Source: RGIG4608 sp045643885 (lineage in GTDB: Bacteria > Bacillota > Clostridia > Oscillospirales > CAG-272). Taken from it: a stretch of 38,306 nt of DNA. The number at the start of each line of letters is the position of its first letter. Position 1 is the first letter of the stretch. Both the position numbers and the translations under genes were made by a program. The DNA lies in the NCBI GenBank assembly GCA_045643885.1, contig JAZRFY010000020.1, forward strand, positions 1 to 38,306. Reading direction: 5' to 3'. The notes under the pieces are model-generated. The model saw only the letters and a program-made list of their open reading frames with translations, was not told where the DNA came from and made no database searches. Below are positions 8,317 to 16,863 of the stretch, in pieces.

Positions 8317-8350
8317 AGCAGGTGGAGAATTCTCCACCTGCTTTTTATTT
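8317..8350 (+). terminator. Terminator of the EF-G-like gene
   Basis: Perfect inverted repeat AGCAGGTGGA-GAATTC-TCCACCTGCT (8317-8342) followed by a T-rich run. Confidence 0.92.
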
Positions 8351-8354
8351 TGAC

Positions 8355-8384
8355 AACAAAAAAGGCGCTCAGGTGAGCGCCTTT
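8355..8384 (-). terminator. Terminator of the OB-repeat lipoprotein gene
   Basis: Stem AAAGGCGCTCA/TGAGCGCCTTT (8361-8384) with an A-run on its left, which reads as a U-run on the minus strand. It faces the EF-G terminator at the convergent junction. Confidence 0.9.
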
Positions 8385-8394
8385 AATTATTGTT

Positions 8395-10494
8395 TTACTG
8401 ATTGGATGTAAAGTTGAGAGTGTTCAAAACCTTGCCGTTCTCTGTGATTACTGCGATTACACAGCCTGCATAGTAGGACTTGCCGTTCCAGTTACAAGGA
8501 ACGATTTCAACTGTGATTTCCTGACCTGCATAAGCCTTGAGCCAGTTGTACTGGTTAGAGCTTGAGGAGTAAAGAGTAATTTTATTTCCGTTAGGAGTCT
8601 GAAGCTTGATGTTTGAATAATATTGTGTTTCTTCAACAACAATAGTACCGGATGCAACGTAAACCTCTGTTGAATGGTCCTGATTTGCATCAAGAGCATA
8701 GAAATCATCAAGAGTCTTATCTGTGATGAAGGATGCTGTTGAATACTCGTAGTTACCATAGTAGTTAACCACTACAGTTGCACTTGTAATACAAGTTACA
8801 CCGTATCCATTGTTGCCGCTGTTGAACTTATCTCTCTTACCTTCAACAACTACCTTCTGACCGATTGCAAGACCTTCCCAAACGGAAGTATCGTTTACAA
8901 GAACTGCGATAACGCCTGTTTCGTCGATAAGGTAGAATCCGTCCTTGTTAACAAGAGAAGGACCAACGATACCTTCAACCTTAACGATTTCGCCAACCAT
9001 CTCGTCGATTGCCATCTCTACTGAAAGACCATTGCTTTCAACGGGAGCGTCAACTGTGATAGTAACTGTCTTGGATGTGGAGTATTCACCGTATGTAACT
9101 GTGATTGTTACGTTGGCAACACCGTTGTTTTTGCAGTTAAGAGTAACTGTTCCGGGAGTGTCAGTTGTGAAGTCAACAACACTCTTGTTGTCGGATTCAT
9201 AGGAAATAGTTGCATTGTCAAATCCGAGAAGATCGGAAGAAACGCTTGTAGGAAGCTCCTTGAGAGGATTGCCTGTATATGTGGAAAGGAACTGGTCGAT
9301 GCAGTGGTATTCCATTACGAATTCGGGAGTTTTGGAAAGATCGAATTCATATCCTTCGTCAATTACAACAACAGGAAGAAGTCTATAGAAGCATTCACTT
9401 GATGATGATTTTGCATTGATGGGAGAAAGATATACTGTGCAAATCTTGCCGTCGAACTCGTCAAGCCATGCAAAGTCGGAACCGTTGCACTGAGTGTATG
9501 TATACGCGCCTGTTTCTCCGTCAATGTCGAAGAAATAGTAGTTTACGAATCCGTTGCCGGGAACCTTCTTAACAAGAGCGTTTGTCTTGAATGTAGTAGT
9601 TGTAACGTTTTCTGTTACGGGAGTATCGAGAATCTCCTTAACAGTCTTTTCTTCGCACCAAGAGAAGTCAATCTCGTTTGTGCCGTTATCGTTTTCATAG
9701 AGAAGTGCACTTGAAATCTGGCAGCATCCCTTGTATCCGTGCTTGTTTGCGTTGCTTGATTCAGTATCAAGAATCCAGAGGTCCTTTTCGCCAAGAACGG
9801 TGATCTTGTTACCAACCTTAACCTGACCTGCGATATCACCATCGTATACGTAGATGGAGTTTGTGCCGTCGATAAGGTAAACGCCTGCGGGCTTCATGCC
9901 GTTAGCATATGTGATTGCAGCAACAACACCTGTAACTGAAATCTTTGTGCCAAGCTCAGCCTCACGAGCCTCAGCAACTGTCATCTGTGTGTAAGCAGAA
10001 ACATCGATATCTTCCTTTTCGGCAGGAGTGAATTCGATGATTCTTGCGTTCTTGACCTGAGGAGTGCCGTTATGTGTATTGAGTGTGCAAGAAAGTAAAA
10101 CTTCATCTCCCTTAACAGGTCTTTCTTCCATCTCGGAATATCTGAGAGCACCGTCAGCACTGTATGTGCCGTAGACGTAGATTTCACCTGTTTCGTCAGC
10201 GATTGTCATTTCACCGTAAGTAGGATTGCTAACCTTTACGATTGTGGCGCGAATGTAGTATCTAACTGTAGGTGCTGTGCTTGTTTCTGCTTTGGCAATC
10301 TCAATAGCCTCAGCAACTGTAACATACTTGATCTCGTCATCGGGGGTGGGATCGGGATCGGGATTGGTTTCGGATGATGATGTTGTGGACTCAGTTGTAG
10401 TATCCTCAACTTCTCCTCCGATTTTACAGCTTGCCGCTACTGATACGATCATCAAGAGCACAAGCAAGAGGGAAATGATTCTTTTGAAATTCAT
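8395..10494 (-). CDS. Large lipoprotein with tandem OB-like domains and an Ig-like domain; function unknown
   Basis: 699 aa. A signal peptide ends in the lipobox VAASC with the lipidated cysteine at residue 23. A Thr/Ser/Asp/Pro-rich linker (about 29-54) follows. I count about five repeats with an OB-fold pattern, alternating V-x-V-x-G/A-x-V strands with a G-x-Y-L-I/T-D-x-x-G-x-I-x-V-Y hairpin. They start near 58, 165, 275, 490 and 595. An Ig-like (BIG-type) segment lies around 420-485. Repeats 1 and 2 each begin with a V-A-E-A motif after a T-V or M-T. Such OB modules occur in secreted nuclease-associated and carbohydrate-related proteins of gut bacteria, but no catalytic domain is visible here. 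AAGGAG precedes the start. It is transcribed alone, so context gives no function. Confidence 0.75.
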   Translation of the reverse strand: MNFKRIISLLLVLLMIVSVAASCKIGGEVEDTTTESTTSSSETNPDPDPTPDDEIKYVTVAEAIEIAKAETSTAPTVRYYIRATIVKVSNPTYGEMTIADETGEIYVYGTYSADGALRYSEMEERPVKGDEVLLSCTLNTHNGTPQVKNARIIEFTPAEKEDIDVSAYTQMTVAEAREAELGTKISVTGVVAAITYANGMKPAGVYLIDGTNSIYVYDGDIAGQVKVGNKITVLGEKDLWILDTESSNANKHGYKGCCQISSALLYENDNGTNEIDFSWCEEKTVKEILDTPVTENVTTTTFKTNALVKKVPGNGFVNYYFFDIDGETGAYTYTQCNGSDFAWLDEFDGKICTVYLSPINAKSSSSECFYRLLPVVVIDEGYEFDLSKTPEFVMEYHCIDQFLSTYTGNPLKELPTSVSSDLLGFDNATISYESDNKSVVDFTTDTPGTVTLNCKNNGVANVTITVTYGEYSTSKTVTITVDAPVESNGLSVEMAIDEMVGEIVKVEGIVGPSLVNKDGFYLIDETGVIAVLVNDTSVWEGLAIGQKVVVEGKRDKFNSGNNGYGVTCITSATVVVNYYGNYEYSTASFITDKTLDDFYALDANQDHSTEVYVASGTIVVEETQYYSNIKLQTPNGNKITLYSSSSNQYNWLKAYAGQEITVEIVPCNWNGKSYYAGCVIAVITENGKVLNTLNFTSNQ

Positions 10495-10543
10495 TGTCTT
10501 AACTCCTTAATATTTTGTTTTTAATACGTTTCCGTACACAATT

Positions 10544-10572
10544 ATTTTATAATTAATAAGAAAAAAAGTCAA
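10544..10572 (-). promoter_or_regulatory. Promoter of the OB-repeat lipoprotein gene
   Basis: Minus-strand -35 TTGACT (10572-10567), 17-bp spacer, -10 TAAAAT (10549-10544). Confidence 0.7.
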
Positions 10573-10666
10573 TTATAAAATGTAAATTTTAGTGTATTTT
10601 GTAATATTCTTAAATATTGTGTAGAAAAGCTCCTTAAATAATGTATAATTTGTATAAATCGGGATA

Positions 10667-10695
10667 TTGACAATGGGAAATATAAGTGTTAAAAT
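10667..10695 (+). promoter_or_regulatory. Promoter of the uncharacterised-ICMT-HAD-MATE operon
   Basis: -35 TTGACA (10667-10672), 17-bp spacer, -10 TAAAAT (10690-10695). A TATAAT further upstream (10644-10649) has no good -35 partner. Confidence 0.75.
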
Positions 10696-10728
10696 GATAA
10701 TGGATTTTTATTGCAAGGGGGCATTTTT

Positions 10729-11241
10729 ATGAGCTTTAAAACCCATTTTGCTTTACAACTGAAAATGCATCCGTCAATGAAATTTCAGGACGTTATAAAG
10801 CTTTGTTATCAAGCGTCGTTTGGTGCAGAGCATCTTCTTTTGGACAAGGAAAGAGCTAAGGCTTATTTGATAAGTGAGTTTTCATCCGTTGAACCTACGG
10901 ACGAGCCTCTTTTCGAACGTGTAAGTGATGACGTTTGCCGAGCAAATCTTGGCGCGTGGAAGAAGAAAAACTTGCCCATCGAAGAGCTTTTTGAGGCGTT
11001 TGTAAGCTCCGTTTCTGTAAAGGATGAGCCAAAGAGAGCATTTTTTAAATATTTATCCATAGCGGAAGGTGTAATGAAAGAAAATATGCATGATTTTTCT
11101 GTGGAAGAATGGCACAATTTTCTTGACTTATATCTTGAAAACGGGGTTTGTGCCGTGCATCACAGCGCAGAGTACAGAGAAGCCGAAAAGCCCTCTTATC
11201 GCATAATAAAGGTTGAAAATATCAAGGAGGAATGGTCATGA
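10729..11241 (+). CDS. Uncharacterised protein (170 aa), first gene of a four-gene operon
   Basis: I do not recognise a named family. The start at 10729 (MSFKTHFALQ) is supported by AAGGGGG about 8 nt upstream. The protein is soluble, with no signal peptide or membrane segment, and is largely alpha-helical in composition. Noticeable stretches are the N-terminal QASFGAEHLL, RANLGAWKKK near the middle and a His-containing CAVHHSAEY near the C-terminus. It overlaps the following ICMT-like gene by ATGA, which implies tight translational coupling. Histidine and glutamate residues are present, but I cannot argue for an active site. It could be a conserved clostridial protein of unknown function. 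Confidence 0.8.
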   Translation: MSFKTHFALQLKMHPSMKFQDVIKLCYQASFGAEHLLLDKERAKAYLISEFSSVEPTDEPLFERVSDDVCRANLGAWKKKNLPIEELFEAFVSSVSVKDEPKRAFFKYLSIAEGVMKENMHDFSVEEWHNFLDLYLENGVCAVHHSAEYREAEKPSYRIIKVENIKEEWS

Positions 11242-11909
11242 CGTTTAAATTATTTGTTTCAGCAATTCTTAAGTTTTCACTTGGAGTGCTTCTTGTGGGA
11301 GCCTTGATATTTTGGCCTGCAGGCACACTTGAATTTGTCGGTGGATGGATATTGATGGGAATTTTATTCATTCCCATGTTTGCGGCCGGAATCGTTATGA
11401 TGTTTGTAAATCCCTCACTTCTTCAAAGTAGACTTGATGCCAAAGAGAAGGAAAGAGAGCAGAGCATAGTAGTAAAGCTTTCAGGACTTATGTTTATTTT
11501 GGGGTTTGTTCTTGCCGGACTTGATTTTAAGCTTGGCTGGTCAAAGCTTCCCTTGTGGGTGAATATAACGGCAGCTGTTGTGTTTATTATTGCATACGTA
11601 ATCTATGCCGAGGTTTTAAGAGAGAACACATATCTTTCAAGAACTATTAAGGTGGTAGAGGGACAAAAGGTAGTGTCAACCGGGCTTTACGGCATCGTGC
11701 GACACCCAATGTATTTTGCAACGATACTTCTTTTCATGTCAATGCCCTTAGTGCTTGGCTCACTTGTATCATTTGTCGTATTTTTGGCATATCCCTTCAT
11801 CATTGCTGCACGAATCAAGAATGAAGAAGAGGTTCTTTGCCGTGAGCTTGACGGATACGAGAAATATAGAGAAAAAGTAAAATATCGAATGATTCCGTTT
11901 ATTTGGTAG
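11238..11909 (+). CDS. Isoprenylcysteine carboxyl methyltransferase (ICMT/PEMT)-like membrane protein
   Basis: 223 aa with about five hydrophobic segments. The C-terminal half carries the ICMT/PEMT signature GLYGIVRHPMYFA, then RIKNEEEVL and DGYEKYREKVKYRMIPFIW, matching the family G-x-Y-x-x-x-R-H-P-x-Y and E-E-x-x-L...Y-x-x-Y motifs. The family uses SAM and acts at the membrane. Bacterial members often have unknown substrates (lipids, thiols or small amphipathic molecules), and no prenylated cysteine is implied. The start at 11238 is chosen over an ATG at 11232 because AGGAGG (11225-11230) lies 7 nt upstream of the former but only 1 nt from the latter. Confidence 0.87.
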   Translation: MTFKLFVSAILKFSLGVLLVGALIFWPAGTLEFVGGWILMGILFIPMFAAGIVMMFVNPSLLQSRLDAKEKEREQSIVVKLSGLMFILGFVLAGLDFKLGWSKLPLWVNITAAVVFIIAYVIYAEVLRENTYLSRTIKVVEGQKVVSTGLYGIVRHPMYFATILLFMSMPLVLGSLVSFVVFLAYPFIIAARIKNEEEVLCRELDGYEKYREKVKYRMIPFIW

Positions 11910-11923
11910 GAGATTTTTAGATA

Positions 11924-12634
11924 ATGAATTTTTTGTTTGATTTGTACGGCACACTTGCCGATATAAAAACCGACGAGGAGATGCAGTCCCTTTGGTTTGG
12001 ATTTGCATGGCTTTTGGGTGAAAGTGATATAAATAAGGTGAAGGATGAGTATCACGCCATTTGCAAAAAATACGCAGATGCCAAAGCTCACAAATTCGTT
12101 GAATTTGACTTTCTTTGCGTTTTCGAGGAGATGCTTGAAAATCGTGCAACCGATAAATCAAAGGCACCCGAGGTGGCAAGGGAATTCAGACTTTTGTCAC
12201 GTCATAAGCTCCGTCCTTTCCCTTGCATAGCTGAAATTCTTAAAGGCCTTAAGGAGAGGGGAGCAGGAGTTTATCTTGTATCCAATGCACAGGCTTGCTT
12301 TACTCGTGACGAGATCGACGAGCTTGGCATTTCAAAGCTTTTTGACGGCATCCTTATTTCGAGTGAGGCAGGAGTTAAAAAGCCTGATAGAGCCATCTTT
12401 GACAAGGCTGCAGAGAAATTTTCCATCAGCCTTGATGAGTGCATCTACGTTGGAAATGACATGCACGACGACGTTTTGGGTGCACACAACGCAGGACTTA
12501 AAACAGTATATATCGAAACGGAGCAATCGGGAAAATATCCGTCCTTGGAGCTTCCCACACCAGACTTTACAGTTAACACTCACTTTGAGATGAAGGAGCT
12601 TCTTTTTTCACTTGCTGAGGGTAAAATATGTTAA
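11924..12634 (+). CDS. HAD-superfamily hydrolase with a DxYGT motif
   Basis: 236 aa. HAD motif I is FDLYGTLAD with nucleophile Asp6. The residue two positions later, usually the acid/base Asp in phosphatases, is Tyr8. Motif II is LVSNAQ, motif III is around GVKKPDRAIF, and motif IV is VGNDMHDDV. A helical C1 cap lies between motifs I and II (about 15-90). DxYGT is typical of haloacid dehalogenase-like members, although many uncharacterised HAD proteins share it. It lies 14 nt after the ICMT-like gene and overlaps the MATE gene by 7 nt. The substrate is unknown. Confidence 0.88.
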   Translation: MNFLFDLYGTLADIKTDEEMQSLWFGFAWLLGESDINKVKDEYHAICKKYADAKAHKFVEFDFLCVFEEMLENRATDKSKAPEVAREFRLLSRHKLRPFPCIAEILKGLKERGAGVYLVSNAQACFTRDEIDELGISKLFDGILISSEAGVKKPDRAIFDKAAEKFSISLDECIYVGNDMHDDVLGAHNAGLKTVYIETEQSGKYPSLELPTPDFTVNTHFEMKELLFSLAEGKIC

Positions 12635-14025
12635 GTATTAAGGATCAAAAAAGACGTCATCAAATATTGAACGGTAATCTTACCTCAACGATTATCAGTA
12701 TTTGTGCTCCGATATTTCTGTATAATCTTTTCAATTCGTTCTATGCCGTGATAGACGGCGTGGTGGTTTCAGAGATTAACCCTGAAAGCGTTAGTGCAGT
12801 TTCATCGCTTTCACAAATTCAGCACCTGTTTTCATCACTTGGTGCAGGTATATCTGCCGGTGGTGGAATCATCGTTGCAAGATATTTTGGTGCAGGGGAT
12901 ATGGATAGAGCGCGATTCAACTCCAACCAAACCATATCCATTTCCAGTGTAATTATCGCGCTTTTACTTGCAATTTGTGTGCCGTTTGCCGTTCCCATCA
13001 TGGATGCTTTGGGAGTTCCTGACGATCTTATAAAGATAGGCACAAGCTATTTTGTGGTGCAGATATTGACTCTTGCTTTTGTGTTCTATAACAGTGTGTT
13101 TATGGCAATGCAAAAGGCAAAGGGAAACACCAAAATAATGTTTTGGTTGAATATCCTTGTTATGATGATAAAGCTTGCACTTTCAGTGTTCTTTATTTTT
13201 GCTTTGGAGCTTGAGGACATCGTGTGGGTTGCCATTGCCACTATGATAGGGCAGGCAGTTATGTTTGTTATCCTTCTTTCGATGATGCTTAGCAAAAGTA
13301 ACGTTTTCATCATCAGACTCAGCGAATTTAAGCCCGATTTTTCTGAAATAAAGCATATATTTGAGATTTCCTTGCCAATCTTTTTAGGAAAGTTTATATT
13401 TTCCTTTGGAAAGGTTAGTGTCAACGGTATGTGTGAAGGCTACGGTCATCTGGTGGTAGGTGCGCTTGGCGTGTCCAACAATATGTGTGGACTTGCCACC
13501 ACACCGATAAACTCCTTTGAGGAGGGAACCTCCACAATCATCAGCCAAAATCTTGGAGCAGGCAACGTAAAAAGAGCGCTTGATACCTTTAAAAGATCGT
13601 TTATCATGGCAAGTATACTTGGAGTTATCGGATATATGATAATCAGATTCTGGTGTCAGGATGCGATTATCGAGCTTTATAATCAAAACGAGCTTGCTGA
13701 GGGTGCTGAGGAATTCCTTGCACTTATAAAAAGCATAAATAGATATGATTCGCTTTCCGTTTTGGCACTCGCGGTAAATTCTGCAACACTCGGTGTCCTC
13801 TATGGCTTTGGACAAACTAAAATGACTATGATTTTGAACATCAGCAGAGTTTTCGTTTTCAGGATTCCTATTCTTTGGTACTTGCAAAACTTCCATAGTG
13901 AGATAGGTGCAGAGGCGGCTGGAATCTCAATGGGAATAAGCAATATTTGTATAGCCATAGCATCTCTTGTGTGCCTTGCGATATTCGTGATAAATCTTAG
14001 AAAAAAGGGATATGCACTTAAATAA
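12628..14025 (+). CDS. MATE-family multidrug/sodium antiporter
   Basis: 465 aa with about 12 hydrophobic segments in two homologous halves. The N-terminus is characteristic of MATE transporters: LNGNLTSTIISICAPIFL, then a VDGVVV-like stretch and GAGISAGGGIIVARYFGAGD. These are inner-membrane exporters driven by Na+ or H+ that move cationic drugs or metabolites. The start at 12628 has GAGGG upstream and overlaps the HAD stop (ATGTTAA), so translation is coupled. It ends the operon just before a strong terminator. The neighbours, a membrane methyltransferase and a HAD hydrolase, are compatible with modification and export of a small molecule, but that is only inference. Confidence 0.92.
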   Translation: MLSIKDQKRRHQILNGNLTSTIISICAPIFLYNLFNSFYAVIDGVVVSEINPESVSAVSSLSQIQHLFSSLGAGISAGGGIIVARYFGAGDMDRARFNSNQTISISSVIIALLLAICVPFAVPIMDALGVPDDLIKIGTSYFVVQILTLAFVFYNSVFMAMQKAKGNTKIMFWLNILVMMIKLALSVFFIFALELEDIVWVAIATMIGQAVMFVILLSMMLSKSNVFIIRLSEFKPDFSEIKHIFEISLPIFLGKFIFSFGKVSVNGMCEGYGHLVVGALGVSNNMCGLATTPINSFEEGTSTIISQNLGAGNVKRALDTFKRSFIMASILGVIGYMIIRFWCQDAIIELYNQNELAEGAEEFLALIKSINRYDSLSVLALAVNSATLGVLYGFGQTKMTMILNISRVFVFRIPILWYLQNFHSEIGAEAAGISMGISNICIAIASLVCLAIFVINLRKKGYALK

Positions 14026-14041
14026 ATACTTATAAAACGAA

Positions 14042-14070
14042 AAAAGAGAGGGATTTCCCTCTCTTTTGTT
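14042..14070 (+). terminator. Terminator after the MATE gene, also usable after tRNA-Leu
   Basis: AAAAGAGAGGG-ATTT-CCCTCTCTTTT (14042-14067) with T-rich sequence to the right and an A-run to the left. It can act on both strands between the convergent MATE gene and tRNA-Leu. Confidence 0.9.
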
Positions 14071-14071
14071 T

Positions 14072-14156
14072 TGGTGCAGATGAAGGGACTCGAACCCACA
14101 TGAATCGCTTCACTGGAACCTGAAACCAGCGCGTCTGCCAATTCCGCCACATCTGC
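14072..14156 (-). tRNA. tRNA-Leu, anticodon CAG
   Basis: 85-nt class II tRNA with encoded CCA. The acceptor stem GCAGATG/CATCTGC is perfect, the D-stem is GCG/CGC, and the anticodon loop TTCAGGT places CAG at 34-36. The long variable arm TGAA-GCGA-TTCA is typical of Leu, and the T-loop is TTCGAGT. Two oddities are a U-U at 31-39 closing the anticodon stem, and a U-U at 50-64 with a G-U at 49-65 in the T-stem. Promoter and terminator look functional. Confidence 0.93.
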
Positions 14157-14169
14157 ATTGTGCTTTCCT

Positions 14170-14197
14170 ATTATACCACGATTTGATTAAAAGTCAA
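14170..14197 (-). promoter_or_regulatory. Promoter of tRNA-Leu, overlapping the flippase stop codon
   Basis: Minus-strand -35 TTGACT (14197-14192), 16-bp spacer, -10 TATAAT (14175-14170). The TGA inside the -35 is the stop codon of the upstream flippase gene. Confidence 0.82.
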
Positions 14198-15723
14198 GTT
14201 GATTTGGCAAAAAAAGATAGCATCCACGCAGTTTCCTCTTTATCCACAGCTCCCAAGACACGGATAAGGCACACATATATTGCCACGGATATCAGTATGG
14301 AGGGAAGAAGACTGACGGGAAGAAACGACGATATAGCGCCTGCAAGATGAGTGCTTATCACTATCGAGGCGATGGGGATACCAAACCATTTGAACATTTT
14401 GAATTTCATTTTCGTGACCTTCACAAGCTTATAAATGCTTGCGCTTGCGTTGAATATCTCACTTACGATGATGAGAGTGATATATCCGTAGATGCCCATT
14501 TTGGGAATGAGTATCCAAACCATAACAAGTGAGCAAAGTGTATCGGTAATATTTATTACCATCGTATAAAGATGCTCGCCAAGTCCCTTAAGCATATTAT
14601 CCACGGTGGTGTCAAGGTACATAAGGGGGACGATATGGGCTACAAGACGAATATATTTGCCTGCATCCTCACTTCCGTAAATTTGAGTGCCTAGATCTTT
14701 TGAATGATATATCATCACACCCGAAACTCCCACTGCAAAAATAATTGCAAGGTGGCAAACTCTTTCTGCCACGTATCTAATTTCGCGACGGTTGTTTTGA
14801 ATTTTTAATTCTGCAAGCTCGGGGACAAGCAGTGAGGAAAACGAGTGTATAATTGCCGATGGGAAAAGCACGAGTGGCATTGCCATGCTTTGCAAGGTTC
14901 CGTATGCGGCAAGGGATTGTGCCCGGTTTGCTCCGCTTTTTTCAATGCCTATTGGGATGAGAATATGCTCGATTGTCAATAGTGCCGAACGAAAATAGGT
15001 GGATGCAGCAAGGGGGAGTGCTATCGAGAGCATCTTTTTTGTCGTTTTGCCGTCTTTGGGTTGCATTTCTTCATTCTTGAGGGGCTTTTGCTTGTCAAAA
15101 ACGTAAAATAACAAGGATATTGAAAATGAGAGCATCTCCGAAAGTGCTCCGCCAAGCACAAGGCATATGCAGTGGGATTCTATGTCGTGTCCGAAAGCAA
15201 GGTCAAGAAGGGTTGCACAAAAAATGATTCTTGCCAATTGCTCGATAATCTGTGTGGTCGCATTTTTGTATACTCTTCGAACAGCTGTGAAATATCCGTT
15301 AAAGCAGGATGAAAGTGATATTAGCGGCAAGGTCGCGCCACATAATCTTAATGGGATCAAAGTTCTCTCGTCCTTTAATATGTGCAAGGCGAGTGGCTTT
15401 GAAAGGCAGATAAGAAGAGTGCTCGCAAGTGTGCCGAAGAAAAGGGAATATCCGATGCATTTTTGCATGGATTTGCGCGCTTTATGCTCGTTATTTTCAC
15501 CGAGGGCATCCGAAACGAGACGCGTGGTTGTGAGATTTATACCCGAAAGTGCAAGAGTCAGAGCAAATCCGTAAACACTTCCAAGCAAGGTGTAAAGACC
15601 GAGTGCCTCAGCACCGATTTTCTTTGAAATATATGCGTTAAAGCCAACTGCAAGCCCACGAAGAGCAAGTGCCACAGCCGTCATAAGCGTTCCGTTAGCT
15701 AAATATTTTTTAAGCCTTGTCAT
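14194..15723 (-). CDS. MOP-superfamily flippase (SpoVB/MurJ/oligosaccharide-flippase-like)
   Basis: 509 aa with about 14 hydrophobic segments. The N-terminal pattern is typical of SpoVB-like polysaccharide transporters: LANGTLMTAVALALRGLAVG, then ISKKIGAEALGLYTL. These move lipid-linked cell-wall or polysaccharide precursors across the membrane. The start is taken as 15723 (MTRLKKYL) because GGGG lies 7 nt upstream; the ATG five codons earlier has no site. A plausible -10 (TATAAT, complement of 15751-15756) lies upstream but its -35 is weak. The aro terminator separates it from the aro operon. Whether it serves sporulation cannot be decided here. Confidence 0.87.
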   Translation of the reverse strand: MTRLKKYLANGTLMTAVALALRGLAVGFNAYISKKIGAEALGLYTLLGSVYGFALTLALSGINLTTTRLVSDALGENNEHKARKSMQKCIGYSLFFGTLASTLLICLSKPLALHILKDERTLIPLRLCGATLPLISLSSCFNGYFTAVRRVYKNATTQIIEQLARIIFCATLLDLAFGHDIESHCICLVLGGALSEMLSFSISLLFYVFDKQKPLKNEEMQPKDGKTTKKMLSIALPLAASTYFRSALLTIEHILIPIGIEKSGANRAQSLAAYGTLQSMAMPLVLFPSAIIHSFSSLLVPELAELKIQNNRREIRYVAERVCHLAIIFAVGVSGVMIYHSKDLGTQIYGSEDAGKYIRLVAHIVPLMYLDTTVDNMLKGLGEHLYTMVINITDTLCSLVMVWILIPKMGIYGYITLIIVSEIFNASASIYKLVKVTKMKFKMFKWFGIPIASIVISTHLAGAISSFLPVSLLPSILISVAIYVCLIRVLGAVDKEETAWMLSFFAKST

Positions 15724-15795
15724 TGTTTGTCCCCACATGTTTTTTGATAGATTATATGCAGTGACTTTAACGGTTATGAATTTATTAAAAGGTAC

Positions 15796-15824
15796 AAAAA
15801 AGGAACGGATAATATCCGTTCCTT
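15796..15824 (-). terminator. Terminator of the aro operon
   Basis: AAGGAACGGAT-ATT-ATCCGTTCCTT (minus strand) followed by a U-run. It lies 5 nt after the DAHP synthase stop. Confidence 0.93.
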
Positions 15825-15828
15825 ATTT

Positions 15829-16851
15829 TTATACGAGATCTGCGATGTCAAGGATGAGCTTTTCGGTTCTGTTCCAACCGATGCATGCATCGGTGATGGA
15901 TTTACCGTATACGCCGTCTTCCACCTTTTGTGCGCCATCTTCGAGATAGCTTTCGATCATAAGTCCCTTAACGAGATTTTTGATGTTCTTGGAGTGCTGA
16001 CGGTTGTGGCACACCTCTTTTGCGATCCTTACCTGTGCCTTATACTTCTTGTCGGAGTTTGAGTGGTTACAGTCAACCACAACGGCAGGGTTTGCAAGAC
16101 CGAGCTTCATATAGTTATCATAGAGATGCGCAAGGTCCTCATAGTGATAGTTGGGGTGACTTTCACCGTTCTTGTTTACGTATCCACGAAGAATGGCGTG
16201 TGTGTAGGGGTTACCCTCACTAAGAACCTCCCATCCACGATAGATGAACATATGTGACGTTTGTCCTGCCTTGATGGCATTCATCATAACGGATATGTCA
16301 CCCGATGTGGGGTTCTTCATACCAACGGGCACGTCAAGACCACTTGCTGTGAGTCTGTGCTGCTGATTTTCAACTGAACGCGCACCTACCGCAACATATG
16401 AAAGAAGGTCGGAAAGGTATCTGTGATTGTCGGGATAGAGCATCTCGTCAGCCGTTGAAAAGCCTGTTTCTTCAAGGACTCTCATATGTATCTTACGAAT
16501 GGAAACAAGTCCCTTATACATATCGGGGGGCTCTGCAGGGTTGGGCTGATGGAGAAGTCCCTTGTATCCTTCACCCGTTGTTCTCGGCTTACCGGTATAC
16601 ACTCGGGGAATGATGAGGAGCTTGTCCTCAACCTGCTCAGAGAGCTTTTTGAGTCTGTGGATATATTCCATTACCGCGTCCTCGCGGTCTGCAGAGCAAG
16701 GCCCGATAACAAGCAAGAATTTGTTACTCTCACCTGTAAAAACTTTTCTTATCTCCTCGTCATTCTTTGCTTTGATAGCTGCAAGATGATCGGAGAGGGG
16801 AAGCTCTGCCTTTACCTCCTGGGGAATTGGTAGCTTTCTTTTAAAGATCAT
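15829..16851 (-). CDS. 3-deoxy-7-phosphoheptulonate (DAHP) synthase, class I AroFGH type
   Basis: 340 aa, the normal class I length. It condenses PEP and erythrose-4-phosphate, the first committed step of the shikimate pathway. Conserved blocks are IGPCS (49-53, metal-ligand Cys52), KPRTTGEGYKGL (88-99), GARSVENQQHR and VVDCNHSNS. It resembles the E. coli AroF/G/H group and not the AroA-beta/KDO8P-like type. No fused chorismate mutase is present; that domain is on AroB in this operon. AGAGG precedes the start, 12 nt after aroA. It is the last gene of the operon. Feedback residues cannot be judged by eye. Confidence 0.94.
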   Translation of the reverse strand: MIFKRKLPIPQEVKAELPLSDHLAAIKAKNDEEIRKVFTGESNKFLLVIGPCSADREDAVMEYIHRLKKLSEQVEDKLLIIPRVYTGKPRTTGEGYKGLLHQPNPAEPPDMYKGLVSIRKIHMRVLEETGFSTADEMLYPDNHRYLSDLLSYVAVGARSVENQQHRLTASGLDVPVGMKNPTSGDISVMMNAIKAGQTSHMFIYRGWEVLSEGNPYTHAILRGYVNKNGESHPNYHYEDLAHLYDNYMKLGLANPAVVVDCNHSNSDKKYKAQVRIAKEVCHNRQHSKNIKNLVKGLMIESYLEDGAQKVEDGVYGKSITDACIGWNRTEKLILDIADLV

Positions 16852-16863
16852 GCAATTTACCTC

